A DNA stretch of 64,000 nucleotides from Agapanthus africanus (lineage: Eukaryota; Streptophyta; Magnoliopsida; Asparagales; Amaryllidaceae), in contig CM057337.1 in assembly GCA_030015575.1 (NCBI GenBank), forward strand, positions 290,680,044 through 290,744,043. The letters run 5' to 3'. Numbering within the stretch: the first letter of the stretch is position 1; each line of letters begins with the position of its first letter. The position numbers were made by a program, and so were the translations under genes. This document shows, in pieces, positions 1-11,840 of the stretch. The notes under the pieces were generated by a model. The model was not told the DNA's origin. It searched no databases and was given only the letters and a program-made list of their open reading frames with translations.

Positions 1-135
1 CATAAGCATACGTTGTATTTATCTGTGATGTTTAGGTGACTTAAATGATGGGACATTCATTAATGAGATTAATGAAAGAAAATAAACCTAAAAGATGTTG
101 TGGAATCAAATTTCAAATATTAGGTAGCTCTAGTT

Positions 136-384
136 GTTGCTTTGCATAGCGGTATTCCTTATAGAATATCCAGCACCTCATTCGATGAGGAAAGAGCCGA
201 GATCCCTTCGCCCGGAGTGACCTCTTTAGCAATAACTAGAAAATGCTACAACCTTCGGTTTGTCTTTTGATTACTTTTCTAGTTCTTGCTTTGCATAGTG
301 GTATTGTGAATATCCTGCACCTCAATCGACGAGGAAAGAGCCGAGATCCCTTCACCTGGAGTGACTTCTTTAGCGAAACTAGCA
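136..384 (+). repeat. Duplicated leader module of family A (copy A0)
   Basis: Two imperfect direct copies, about 136-236 and 286-384, lie about 150 bp apart. Each starts near TTGCTTTGCATAG, contains a stem CCTC...GAGG and the phrase GAGCCGAGATCCCTTC, and ends near CTTTAGC. The same duplicated module is found in A1 (9674-9915), C1 (53957-54189) and C2 (61861-62091), but I do not find it in B or D. The function is unknown. Its retention in both copies of two families suggests it is part of the leader RNA structure. Confidence 0.75.
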
Positions 385-523
385 AAAGCCTAAAAAACAC
401 TCCATTTAAAATCATTTGATTCTGCAACGAGATCAAGTTCAAAGCGTTAAAGGTTTTCTTAAAAACCATCCACAACCCTCCCTCTTTTTAGGAAGTAGAG
501 TACTTAGTATTCGTCCTGTGTTT

Positions 524-716
524 GTTGACCTTAGTTAAGGCACAGTGTAAGGTAGCTAAGTGATGTCTTCCTACACAGCATATGATGCGATTAGTTATGA
601 CAGTCACGTAACTTTGTTGACCTTAGTTAAAGGTCATGAGGGTGGGTCTAATTAATCACAAAATGACGGGTAGAACTTGACTAGTACTTATGATTTGTTG
701 ACCATAGTTAAGGTCA
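524..716 (+). repeat. Three spaced leader hairpins (copy A0)
   Basis: Three copies of a short inverted repeat occur at about 524-545, 618-636 and 699-716. The typical form is TGACCTT-AGTT-AAGGTCA, a 7-bp stem with a 4-nt loop. Equivalent trios, with family-specific sequence, lie at the same place in A1, B, C1, C2 and D. They fall between the duplicated module and the start of gag. Confidence 0.75.
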
Positions 717-1133
717 TAAGTGCTAGGGGTAAAAACCATTATCGGGAGTTTCAAGTGTTGAAATTTACAATGAGATTGTATACCTTCTATGAGATAGTTG
801 GATCCTGATACCCACTATGAGTAATTGTTACTCCTGGGAGAGTTTTGCACTTTACAATTAGCCGATCAAATAGGTGTCTAGAAAGGTGTCAACGGGGTTA
901 CGCCCCTGGGAAAACGAGGTTTATTTTAATTAGGTCCGTGCGAAAGCACAGGGAACCTCCCTCAAAGTACCGGCACTGGCTTGGCTGAAAGATTGGCGAA
1001 CTTGTAGAGTGTAATTAATCCCGGCTAGTCTTTCCTTTTAAGGTTTGAAGGAAGATTTCATAAAAACAGTGGGAGCCATCCTGATTAGATAAAATATATA
1101 ACCAATCTAATCTTGCAAGAGCACACGCAGAGT

Positions 1134-1159
1134 GTTTTCTTCTCTCTCTCTCTAGGTAG
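1134..1159 (+). promoter_or_regulatory. Polypyrimidine tract and 3' splice-site-like AG before gag (A0)
   Basis: A long CT tract ends in TAG/GTAG directly before CGACC and the first ATG of the gag remnant. The same arrangement of CT tract, AG and CGACC precedes gag in every Copia copy in this window, and in B, C and D the AG is a CAG. It is a candidate splice acceptor; use is inferred, not shown. Confidence 0.5.
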
Positions 1160-1164
1160 CGACC

Positions 1165-3912
1165 ATGTCACACCTTAATCAAGATAATAATATGGATGTA
1201 TTGACCGAACCCGCTTGTTATACTGAGCTGGGGGACGTTGGTCCCGCTCCGACTTATAACTGTTATAAGACCGAGCAGGAAATAGGGGAATACTTGGATT
1301 CCCATGCCGCCCAAATGAAGAAAGTGCATGATGATGCATCTTCTTCGGGTGTGTTCATTACATAGAACTGTTTATCGGTATCCTCTACGTCCTGAGTATT
1401 TGATACCGGATCAGGATCCCATATATGTAATCTGTTACATTGGCTACAGTTAGGTAGAGAACTGAGAACGGGTGATAAACTTCAAGAGTTGAAAATGGTG
1501 CAATTGTTGCAGCCAAAGTGTTGGCAGTTATCACCCTGTATTACTAAATACATTGATTCTGAACGAATGTTATTAGATACCGAACCTGATATACAATATC
1601 ATATCAGTCTCTTTATTTACTAAAGAAAGGATATAATTTTGTATTGTTAGATAATGTTTTGAACATTTCCTATATCAAAAGTTGATAGGTTCAGGCATGT
1701 TATCTAAAAGCATATGCGTTCTAAATCAAGTCACAGTTCTTTACATACAGAACACACATATGAGGAAGAGTTCAGAAATGAACGAATTCTTCTTGAGGCA
1801 TTGTAGACTAGGTCATAACAATGCGAGCCGACCAGCTAAGTTACATTTAGATGCATATTTAAATCAGTTTGAACTTACATCTTGTGAAACTTGCCAGTCA
1901 TGTCACAAAGATAAAATGACCATAGCTCCGTTTACTGGAAACGGAGAAAGAGTTAGTGAACTCTTGGGACTGATACATGATGATGTATGTGGTCCCCTGT
2001 CTACAAATGCCAGGACTGGTTCTTTATACTTCCTTAGATTCACTTATGATCTCTCAAGATTCAGACACATGTTCCTGTTGAAACACATGTCTGAAGCTTT
2101 TGAGAAATTCAAAGAATATAAGTCAGAAGTAGAGAACCAATACAGGTATAAGTATTATGTCCTTTGATGTGATCATGGAGGAGAATACTTGGGCATGGAG
2201 ATCCTGAACTATTCTAAAGGAGAATGTGATTCTCTCTCAGCATTACTCCTCTGTATACACCACAACACAACGGTGTATCGGGGTGGAGCAATCGCACCCT
2301 ATATGATAAGTTGCGCTCTATGGTGAGTACTACTGAGTTATCTGTTTCCTTTTGGGAGTTATGCGCTTGAAGAAGCTGCATACCTATTGAATTGGGTTCA
2401 AATCAAATCAGTGCCTACCACTCTATATGAGATATGGTATGGGAAGAGCCCATCTCTTAAGTAAGTTAAGATTTGGGGTTGTCCGGCCTATGTCCAAAAG
2501 CATAATCCGGACAAGCTCGAGGCAAAGTCAGTTCTGTAGAACTGGAAGGAGTTCCAGCTATACTAACTATAGAAATGATTTGGTAGAACCAAAGAATTCA
2601 ATAGTCCCCGATGAACCATAGCCTCTCTGCCGATCTAGCAGGGTTCCTTATCCGCCAGAGAGATACTTCGGTTTCTCGATGACAGTGGGAGCGAGGATTG
2701 CATCATGAGATGATGACCCAACTAGTTTCGAGCAGGCCATCAAGAGTGGGGACTCTGTAAGAATGGCTGAATGCTAAGCGATTTGAGATGGAATCCATAT
2801 GCACTAACAAAGTATGGACTTTGGCTGCAATATCTAAAGGGTTAAATCCCCATCAGGAGCAAGTATGTCTTGAGAAGATTACTTGGTGTAGATAGAAAAA
2901 TTGAGACTTTCAAAGCTAGACTTGTTAAAGGTTCTCGTCATCGACCAGGCATGGATAATGATGAAACCTTTTCCAGTGGCTGTGCTTAAGTCCATCCGGA
3001 TCCTACTTGCCATTGCTACATACCATGACTACGATATCTGGTGGTTAGGTATCATGACTGCTTTTCTAAATATTGATTTAGAAGAGAGCGTCTATAAGTA
3101 CACAGCCAGAGGGCTTCGTAGATAGTAGGAGCAGCGGAAACGTGTGAAAGATGCTTTATAGGATAAAGCAGGCATCGCGGAGTTGGAACATCTGTTTTGA
3201 TGTGGTAGTCAAAGCGTTTGACTTCATCAAAATGGTATATGAACCTTGTATATACAACAGGGGAGTAGAGAGTATGGTGGTATTCATCGTATAGTACGTA
3301 GATGACATACTCTTGATAGGAAAGGAGTTTCCTATGCTACGCACGGTCAATCTCCTCTTATCATAAGGACTCTCCGTATAGGATCAAGGTGATACCTCCT
3401 AAATCCTAGGTTTTGGATCTATGAGATAGATATAAATGGATGTTAGGATTCTCACTAAGTGTAGTGAGATGGTATCAATCGATCCTGGGGAGAATCACTG
3501 GATAGCTTCCAGGGTGGTAAGGACAACTGAATGTCAGTTACAGGCATTGTCTTTACCCTCAGTAGAGGGACGGTATGTTGGAAGAGTTCCAAGCTAGATA
3601 CTATGGCAGACTAGACGATAAAGGCCGGTGACATCGCTACCAAAGATGCTACCAAAGAGGTAGTCTGGGTGTATATTTGTTCATGAGATGAACTAGGTTC
3701 CTACCATTGTGTGACAATGGAGGTGAGGCTTTGACCCAGGAACCATGGTCCCATCAGTGACCCAGACATATTCGAAGGCAGTATCACCTGATCATGGAGA
3801 TGGTTGATCTCCAGGGACATCGAGGTTAGGAGAGTAGACTTAGAGGACAACACGGCGGATCCACTCATAAAGGCCTTTTCCCAAAGAGAGACTTTTATGG
3901 GATGGTTGAGTA
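1165..3912 (+). pseudogene. Decayed Copia gag-pol region of A0
   Basis: The remnants are recognisable by comparison with the better preserved copy D. A much shortened gag piece lies at about 1165-1365. A protease active-site block of the DTGSGS type lies near 1390-1430. The integrase zinc-binding and core segments lie at about 1790-2480, with recognisable RLGH and VCGP motifs. Reverse transcriptase remnants lie at about 2780-3360, and the RNase H and tail lie at about 3470-3900. The region carries many breaks and is certainly dead. It shares its shortened layout and much of its decay with A1, so part of the damage was inherited from a common, already defective source. The 3' tail is cut off by A1. 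Confidence 0.85.
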
Positions 3913-6095
3913 TGTAGGGTTCCTAGGCACACTAATGAGGTTTCACAAGGCATCAACCATGCCAATTTAAAAAATTTCCGGTGCCGTGCGATCGTTGACT
4001 AGAGATTAGGCGAAACAAGCAACTAGTTAACAACTTAACTAAGAGTGAACTTAAAATACAACCTTTGTAGATCCGGTCCTCCACTTCCGTAGCTCCGTGA
4101 TGATGTCCCCTCGCTGCGATCATCGGATCCCGGGCTCTAGCGTCGGCTTCATCGGAGAAATGGGCGAGCTAGGTCGTCGACTTCAATGCCGAAGATGATC
4201 TACGTCGAGGCAACACAAGATCAAGCTCCAACTTCACCAAGCCATGAAACTTGTTAAGAAAACACCCTATACTACTTGGCAAGTGGTAGAGGATGAAGAA
4301 ATAGGAAGTGGGTTCACTTTAGATTTTGATTTCTCACTTGAAATCATCACTTGAAATTTTGTAGAATAGTTTTTCTTCTTCATGAAGAAGATGAAGAAGA
4401 AAGAAAAGAAAGTGAATTATGAAAAATAAAAAATCAAGTGATTCTTATCATTTTGCAACCATGGGTGAGTGTAACTCATGTAGCGACTAAACTAGGGTTT
4501 AAGTGAATGGTTTGGTTAAGGAAAGAAACAAAGTGGTCAAAGCTTCATGAAGCTTCAAGATAAATCCAAAGAAAGACACCATTTCATTTCTTGCCAAAAT
4601 GAATAAATAAATAAATAAAACAAATATAAAACCAAACCATTAACCTAAACTAGGTTTACAATAAACACACACCCATGTTTGCATGTATCATCAAACATGA
4701 TACAAACTAGTGCACAAAACTATATCATATATACAATGTGCACATCAAGTGAGAAAATCCATCTTAAGTGAAAAAATACTAGTTAATGTAAAGTAATATA
4801 TCTAATATATAATTCTACATTAAATCATTAAATCAACACTTGATTTAACGATCCGGTCATATCACATATGACCGACTAATATCCAGTGTATCAATGTATC
4901 GAATCAACACTTGATTCGGTAACCCAGCTATATCACATATAACCTGCCGATGATATAAATCGCGAGAATAGAATACAGTATCACATACTGGTATTTTTCT
5001 CGGTCCCGCACATATCTCATATGCGCTCCTATTTTATTTCGCTTGAGCCAGGAAACCTCTGTGTAGGACTCTAAAGACTCGTCAATATGCCGGCAGTAAG
5101 TGATGATCATATTAAACACCCACAAGCCGCAAGCGGTCTGCTAAATGTAATGGCCACCCGGGGATTGAGCGATCAGAAGATCGACGAGCAAGCCCGCTCA
5201 CACTCCTGTGAATCTAACCAATAACACTTACCGTATAGTCCGGTCTGTTCGTCTGATATGTCGCATATCTCACTTAGGGGTGTTAAACGTCAGACCCGAG
5301 TAGCTCGATAAGTTGTTTCGATATGAGGTCTATAACAGTTTGAGAAACTACTCGTAACACTTACCAGTAAAACTCAGCAACCCTGTCTAGCGATTTCCGG
5401 TTATAGCCAATCGAACATAGTGCAACATCAACTCCCTATACCGGGAGAGACGAATCCCCTCCTATCGCTCATTGCCTCCATGTGATTCGGGACTGTACCC
5501 AAAAACCACCGTTTTGCACGCCCTCTTGGACGTGGTAAGGTGGAAATCAAAGCACAGTGGGAATCACACAAGACTCTATGACGATCTCCGGTCTACAGAC
5601 TAACCTGTACCAGTGTCACCAGAGAACTGCCCTCTGACGTAAGGTATAATACCATCTGGGAGTTCTCGACGAGTCCGTCCAGTGTACCCAGTCTCCACTG
5701 AGCACCCGTATATCATCTCTGATGTCAAACACCAATGGATATGGGATCATCCATCGCCCATCTGTATGGGTCGAGAAGGTATACGCTAGTCTACTCTGGT
5801 ATATCGATGCCCTGTCTCGATACACCCACGACTAGGGACCTTGAAGGATGTACTTATGGACTACCATGTCCCCACTAGTATGATTCGCATCATAGTTCAG
5901 GTAGTCAAGTACACATCCTAAGGGATTTACCAACATGTAAAAGAGAGACAATCAGTGTACACGTTAAGATAAAGTGCAACCAGATAGCATACTATCATGT
6001 CGAACAAGAAAGTCATCCCTATATATGTCCCAGCATCCACTACAATATACATCCTATGTACAGTAATAGCCTCTACGGCATACATATAACTAACA
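3913..6095 (-). repeat. 3' LTR of A1
   Basis: This LTR is 2183 bp. On the window strand it begins TGTAGGGTTCC and ends AACTAACA, giving the TG...CA ends expected of an LTR. It matches 12037-13367 closely over the retained portion. The segment from about 5140 to 5960 is the LTR core shared with families B, C and D. Within it, GAGAACT (5622-5628) can pair with AGTTCTC (5661-5667). Short AAATA-type tandem repeats occur near 4600. No gene is seen in this stretch. Confidence 0.9.
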
Positions 6096-6110
6096 ATCTC
6101 CCACTTGCAC
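6096..6110 (-). other. Polypurine tract of A1
   Basis: On the minus strand this reads GTGCAAGTGGGAGAT directly before the LTR. The identical tract adjoins the 3' LTR of B, C1, C2 and D, which confirms the orientation and the LTR edge. Confidence 0.85.
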
Positions 6111-6129
6111 TAGGGCCATCTGTAGCAGT

Positions 6130-8889
6130 GGTTGTAGTATCTCATACCCAACCATCCCATAAAAGTCTCTCTCTGGGAATAGGCCTTCATGAGTGGATCC
6201 GCAGTGTTGTCCTCTGAGTCTGCTCTCCTAACCTTGATCTCCTTGGAGATCAACCATCTCCATGATCAGGTTATACGTTCTCAGAATACGTCTGGGTCAC
6301 TGATGGGACCGGGGTTCCTTGGCCAAAGCCACACTTCCATTGTCATACAATGGTAGGAACCTAGTTCATCTCATGAACCAATATACACCCAAACTGCCTC
6401 TTTGGTAGTATCTTATGTAGCGATGTATCCAGCCTTTATCGTCTAGTATGCCGCGGTATCTAGCTTGGAACTCTTCCAACATACTGTCCCTTTACTGAGG
6501 GTAAAGACAATGCCTGTGACTAACATTCAGTCGTCTTTATCACCCTGGAACCCTTCCAGTGATTCTCCCCAGGATCGATTGATACCATCTCACTACATTT
6601 AGTGAGTATTCTAACATCCAATTAGATCTATCTCATAGATCCAAACTCCAGGATTTAGTAGGTATCACTTTGATCCTATATGGAGAATCATTATGATAAG
6701 CGGAGATTGACCGAGCGTAGTATAGGAAACTCCTTCCCTCTTAAGAGTATGTCATCCACGTACTCTACGAGGATCACCACCATACTCCCTACCCCCTTTT
6801 TGTATATACAAGGTTCATCTACCATTTTGATGATGTCAAACTCTTTGACTAACTCATCAAAACAGATGTTCCAACTCCGCGATGCCTGCTTTAATCTGTA
6901 AAGAATCATGCACACGTTTCCGCTGCTCCCACTGTCTACGAGGCCCTCTGGCTGTGTACTTATAGACGCACTCTTCTGAAATATCATTTAGAGAAGCAGT
7001 CATGGCACCCAACCGCCATATATCGTAGTCATGGTATGTAGCCGTGGCAAGTAGGATCTGGATGAACTTAAGCATAGCTACTTGAAAAGGTTTCACCATT
7101 ATCCACGCCTGGTTGATGACGAAAACCTTTAACAAGTCTAGCTTTGAAAGTCTCAACCTTTCCATGTACACCAAGTAATCTTCTCAAGATATACTTGCTC
7201 CTGATGAGGATTTAACCCTTCAGATATAGCAACCAAAGTCCATACTTTGTTGGTGTATAAGGATTCCATCTCAGATCGCTAAGCATCCAGCCATTCTTAC
7301 AGAGTCATACTCTTGATGGCCAGCTCTAAACTAGTTGGGTCATCATCTCATGATGCAATCCTCGCTCCCAATTTCATAGAGAAACCAAAGTATCTCTCAG
7401 GTGGGTGAGGAACCCTACTAGATCGGCGGAGAGGCTGAGGTTCGTCGGGGACTATTGAATCCTTTGGTTCTATCAAATCATCAATTGCAGTTTGTATAGC
7501 TGGAACATTTCCAGTTCTACATAACAGACCTTGCCTCGAGCTTTTCCGGATTATGCTTTTAGACATAGCCCGGACAACCCCAAATCTTAATAAACTTAAG
7601 ATATGGGCTCTTCCCTTTCCATATCACATATGAAGTGGTAGGCATCTGATTTGATTTGAACCCTATTCAATAGGTATGCAGCTTCTCAAGCGCATAACAC
7701 CCTACAGGAAATAGGAAACTCAGTAGTACTCATCATAGAGTACACCATATCACATAGGGTGCTATTGCTCCACCCCGATATACCATCGTGCTATGGTGTA
7801 TATGGAGGAGTAATGCTGAGAGAGAATCTCATTCTTTAGAATAGTCCAAGAATCCCGTGCTCAAGTATTCTCCTCCTTGATCACATCAAAGGACATAATA
7901 CTTATACCCGTTTTTGGTTTTCTACTTCTAACTTATATTCTATGAATATCTCAAAAGGTTCGGACTTGTGTTTCAACAGGAACATATGACTGAATCTTGA
8001 GAGAGCATCAGAGAATGTAATGAAGTACAAAGAACCGGTCTTGGCATGTGTAGACAGGGGACCTACATACATCAACATGTATCATCCCAAGAGTTCACTA
8101 ACTCTTTCTCTGCTTCCAATAAACAGAGCTTTGTTCATCTTATCTTTGTGACATGACCGGCAAGTTTTCACAAGATGTAAATTCAAACAGATTTAAATAT
8201 GCATCTTTGTGCAACTTTGCTAGTCGGGTCGCATTGATATGACCTAGTCTACAATGCCTCAAGAAGGATCCGTTCATTTCTGAACTATTCCTCTTGTGTG
8301 TGTTCCGTATACTAAGAACTGTAGTTTAGAACATCAATGCTTTTAGATAACGTGCCTGAACCGATCAATTTTTGATATAGGAAATGTTCAAAACATTATC
8401 CAACAATACAAAATATTATCATTTCTTTACTAATAAAGAGACTGATATGATTTTGTATATCAGGTTCGGTATCTAATAACATTCGTTCAGAATCAATGTA
8501 TTTGTAATACAGGGTGACAGTGACCAACAGACTTGGTTGCAACACTTGCCCTGTTTTCTACCTCATGAAACTTATCACCCGTTCTCAGTTCTCTACCTTT
8601 CTGTAGCCCTATGTAACAGATTACATATTTGGGATCCTGATCCGGTATCCAATACCCAGGACGTAAAGGATACTGAGAAACAGTTCTTTGTAATGAACAC
8701 ACCCGAAGAAGATGCATCATCATGCACTTTCTTCGTTTGGGCGGCACGGAAAATCTGGTATTCCCCAATTTCCTGCTCTGTCTTATAACAATTATAAGTT
8801 GGAGCGGGACCAACGTTCCCCAGCTCAGTATAACAAGCGGGTTCGGTCAATAATCCGTATTATTATCTTGATTAAGGCATGATATGGTC
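6130..8889 (-). pseudogene. Decayed Copia gag-pol region of A1
   Basis: Read on the minus strand, a very short gag remnant near 8650-8850 is followed by a protease block near 8625-8660. Integrase remnants lie at about 7560-8260, reverse transcriptase remnants at about 6690-7290, and RNase H remnants at about 6180-6560. The sequence parallels A0 segment by segment, including the shortened gag. It has many breaks and no plausible function. Shared degeneration with A0 points to a defective family copied with help from other elements. Confidence 0.85.
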
Positions 8890-8917
8890 GCTACCTGGAG
8901 AGAGAGAGAAGAAAACA
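8887..8917 (-). promoter_or_regulatory. Polypyrimidine tract and splice-acceptor-like site before gag (A1)
   Basis: On the minus strand a CT tract leads to CAG and TAG just before CGACC. It matches the acceptor-like site in the other Copia copies and pairs with a donor-like GT at 12197-12196. Confidence 0.5.
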
Positions 8918-9333
8918 CTCAGCGTGCGCTCTTGCAAGAATAGATTGGTTATTATTTTATCTAATCAGGATGGATCCCACTGGTTTTTATCAAATTCTCC
9001 TTCAAACCCTAAAAGGAAAGACTAGCCGGGATTAATTACACGCTACAAGTTCGCCAATCTTTCAGCAAGGCCAGTGTCGGTACTTTGAGGGAGGTTCCCC
9101 GTGCTTTCGCACGGACCTAATTACAGTAAACCTCGTTTTCCCAGAGGCGTAACCCCGTTGACACCTTTCTAGACACCTACTTGATCGGCTAATTGTAATG
9201 TGTAAAACTCTCTCAGGAGTAACAATTACTCGCAGCGGGTATCGGGATCCAACTATCTCATAGAAGGTATGCAATATCATTACAAATTTCAACACTTGAA
9301 ATTCCCGATATTATTTTGCCCTTAGCAGCTATA

Positions 9334-9526
9334 TGACCTTAACATAGTCAACAAATCATAAGTGCTAGTCAAGTTCAACCCGTCATTTCCTGATTGAATT
9401 AAATCCACCCGCACGACCCTTAACATAGTCAACAAAGTCGCACGACTACCCTAATCCAATCGCATCATATGCTTATACAGATAAGCACTAATTAGCTACA
9501 GCACACTACGCCTTAACATAGTCAAC
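9334..9526 (-). repeat. Three spaced leader hairpins (copy A1)
   Basis: The three copies lie at about 9334-9352, 9414-9432 and 9510-9526. All carry the family-specific core TAACATAGTCAAC on the window strand. They are more like each other than like the trio in other families, which suggests concerted change within an element lineage. Confidence 0.75.
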
Positions 9527-9673
9527 AAACGTAGCACGAATACTAACTAGTACTTATCAGAAATGACGGAGGGCTACGACAGGTTTTTCTGAAAACCTAT
9601 TGCGTAATGAACTTGATATCGTTGTAGAATCAAACGATTTTAAAATGGAGTGTTTTTGAGGCTTTTCTAGTTT

Positions 9674-9915
9674 TGCTAAAGGGGTCACTTCCGGTGAAGG
9701 GATCGTCGGCCCTTTCCTCATCGAATGAGGTGCGGGATATATCATATATATCACTATGCAAAGCAGAAACTATAGAAGCAATCAAAAACAAACCGAGGGT
9801 TGTAGCATCTGCCAGTTATTGCTAAAGGGGTCACTCCCGGTGAAGGGATCTCGGCCCTTTCCTCATCGAATAAGGTGCAGGATGTTCTACAAGGAACACC
9901 GCAATGCAAAGCAAG
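9674..9915 (-). repeat. Duplicated leader module of family A (copy A1)
   Basis: The two direct copies at 9674-9768 and 9821-9915 each contain GGTCACT, GAAGGGATC and a CCTCAT...GAGG-type stem and end in TGCAAAGCA. They correspond to 136-384 in A0. Confidence 0.75.
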
Positions 9916-10083
9916 AACTGTAGCTACCTGTTTTTGAAAATTGGATTCCACAACATCTTTTAGGTTTCTTTTCTTTCATTAATCACATTAATGAAGTCGC
10001 ATCATTTAAATTACCTAAACATTACAGATAAATACGACGTACACTTATGCCATCCGCATTCGCCTCGATGTCCCCTCGTGCAC

Positions 10084-10104
10084 CGTTAGGTTAGGGAACT
10101 AACG
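10084..10104 (-). other. CGTTAG/CTAACG leader hairpin (A1)
   Basis: A 6-bp stem CGTTAG...CTAACG with a 9-nt loop lies within a block conserved in B (16502-16522), C1 (54368-54388), C2 (62274-62294) and D (45694-45714). The stem is constant while the loop varies. Confidence 0.6.
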
Positions 10105-10660
10105 GCAGAGCGGGGCAGGGCTAGCGCGGGTGTAAAACATAAGTAACGTCTATATAATATATCATATATACTATATACTGTAACTATCACAGAACATCAC
10201 ATGATCATATCACAGGTGTCGTACCAGAAAATATCATATGAAATATTGGATATACTAGGACGTCCGTGTTTTCAATATGAGCCAGTATAAAACACGGATT
10301 CCACGGTCGCGATGAATAGCCAAACCCACACCCCTAAACCCCTACGAGAGCGGCAAGCAACCCTACCAATTCTAGGGTTAGGAGACTCGGACTCGGCTCC
10401 TCGAGTTGGTCTCCCACTGAACTCCAGAACCCGGTTACTTGTGCCCTCCTCCTTGGGTCTATCCTAGTGCGGAAAAGTAAATAATATACAAACGGTGACA
10501 TCTTCCACAACCTGGAAGTGCCCCAATAAAAGAATATTACATACAAGTTTTTACATGAATGAAAATGAAAAACACTCATCTCACATAAAAACCCCCGGCT
10601 ATTCAAACATGACGATCCAATATAACATATCCAGCAACACATAACATCACATGTCATCAA

Positions 10661-10736
10661 CGTAAGTAAATATGCGCATCCCAATTGTCGTTGACATATA
10701 GCAACGAAACCGGCGATATCACATATTATACTTACG
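10661..10736 (-). other. Two-storey covarying leader hairpin (A1)
   Basis: The outer arms 10661-10674 and 10722-10736 pair with one bulge. The inner arms CGTTG (10689-10693) and CAACG (10702-10706) enclose the loop ACATATAG. Read in the sense direction the loop is CTATATGT, the same as in B, although the stems differ in sequence. Confidence 0.65.
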
Positions 10737-10899
10737 GTCACATAAAAGAAAGTGTAAAACTACAACAGTTGGAATCCGCAACCTCCTTAGACATCGCATG
10801 CCTAATCAAATGAATTCCTTAGACATCGCATGCCTAACAATTATAAACCCCGCCTTTTAGTCTCGTTATCGAAAACACTTTTCAATATCAAGTTGGGCA

Positions 10900-11720
10900 A
10901 TTCAACAAGATTCCCGAAATCCTGATCGAATGCTCGTCGCAAACTTCAGTAGACGGCCGCACCCCCAATGCCATCGACGAAGTGCACCAAGGCGGAACAC
11001 CGCTGCCGCGAGCACCCGAACGGATGCTTTCGGCGATGGGGTTCTTCTACAGTCACTTGGTCGGGGCTATGGGGTGAGGCTGTCTATTAAGTTTACCTGG
11101 CGAGTATCCGCGTACGCTACGTGATTGCGACGGACATTTGATCGCAACAAAATTCCGTGGCAACCGATCAAGTGAGACTAAAGTGCTAGATTTATAACAT
11201 TCATTCAGTCATCTCATAACTACTTGTGAATTCCAATTATTGTATCCCATTCCAGATAAATAGAAAATGTTAAACTTTCCGATCGAACATTCAAACACCC
11301 AAGTTATCCCGAAACAGCTCAACACATGAAATAAGTTTAAAAACATCCAGTTCATGCCTCAGTACCAACGGTCCAGCCGTAGAAGGGTCAAGCCAACGCC
11401 TTACATGTGGCACGCCGTACTGCCCCAAACCCTAAGGTTCAAAGGGCGGTTCAAGACGGTCACATAATCGAGTTAAGGTTTGTTGTCTTCTAGAGGGAAC
11501 ATCGCGTTACTTGCACTACTTAGAACGTCTTTAAACCACGGAAAAATCCAACACTTGGAAATTTCCCAGCAGGGGAAAAAGTGGGTATTTATATCCGGTC
11601 GAACTTTTTAATATATTCAAAAATTATCCGAAAAACACATAGACAAAATTAGACATCCCGATCGAAACACTGAATCCCCAATACAACCCAGAAAACTCAA
11701 CTCTTGAGTAAACATTAAAA
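10900..11720 (-). repeat. Diverged tandem expansion in the A1 leader
   Basis: Three similar segments begin near 10923, 11280 and 11660, each with a GATCGAA-type start. The second and third can be followed over about 80 bp. The spacing of about 360-380 bp accounts for most of the extra length of this leader. The first copy is the least certain. I see no gene here. Confidence 0.45.
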
Positions 11721-11786
11721 ATTCCCAGAAAAGTCAGGAAACTATAATGGACATTACTGTGCAAAATTGGATGACAGAGGTGACCG

Positions 11787-11840
11787 TACGGCCGCGGAAC
11801 CGCCGCAATAGGCATGCTTTTACCGCGGTTCCATGGCGAC
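11787..11840 (-). other. GC-rich leader hairpin (A1)
   Basis: The arms GGCCGCGGAACCGC and ACCGCGGTTCC lie 185-240 nt downstream of the primer site. The same GCGGAACCGC/GCGGTTCCGC type of hairpin lies at this distance in B, C1, C2 and D. Confidence 0.65.

Larger units (their letters stand above)
1..3912 (+). mobile_element. Ty1/Copia retrotransposon fossil, family A, copy A0 (partial)
   Basis: This is the oldest element in the window. Its 5' LTR and the start of its leader lie left of position 1, and its 3' end is interrupted at 3912 by the insertion of A1. What remains is about 1.16 kb of leader followed by a strongly decayed Copia coding region in the usual order gag remnant, protease, integrase, reverse transcriptase, RNase H. 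The same sequence recurs in reverse orientation as the interior of A1 (about 6.1-10.06 kb), so the two are members of one family. The coding part has many breaks and cannot be functional. The family and order are seen directly; the age relative to A1 follows from A1 sitting inside it. Confidence 0.9.

Noticed and set aside
524-716. The regularly spaced triple motif as a small CRISPR-like array
   Set aside because: There are only three units of about 20 bp with internal dyad symmetry, spacers are the same between related copies, and they sit in retrotransposon leaders of a plant genome.
4605-4620. AAAT-type and CT-type simple repeats (also near 12735, 1138 and 49010)
   Set aside because: They are ordinary microsatellites. 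Only the CT tracts next to gag were kept, because their position and following AG are conserved.
1-10060. A0 and A1 as the two terminal inverted repeats of one large DNA transposon
   Set aside because: Each arm is a Copia interior with its own polarity, and the segment between them is a complete LTR with polypurine tract and TG...CA ends belonging to A1.
10930-11124. A 64-codon frame in the extra part of the A1 leader as a captured host gene piece
   Set aside because: Short, arginine-rich because of GC content, and without a recognisable family; the local tandem repeats explain the extra length better.
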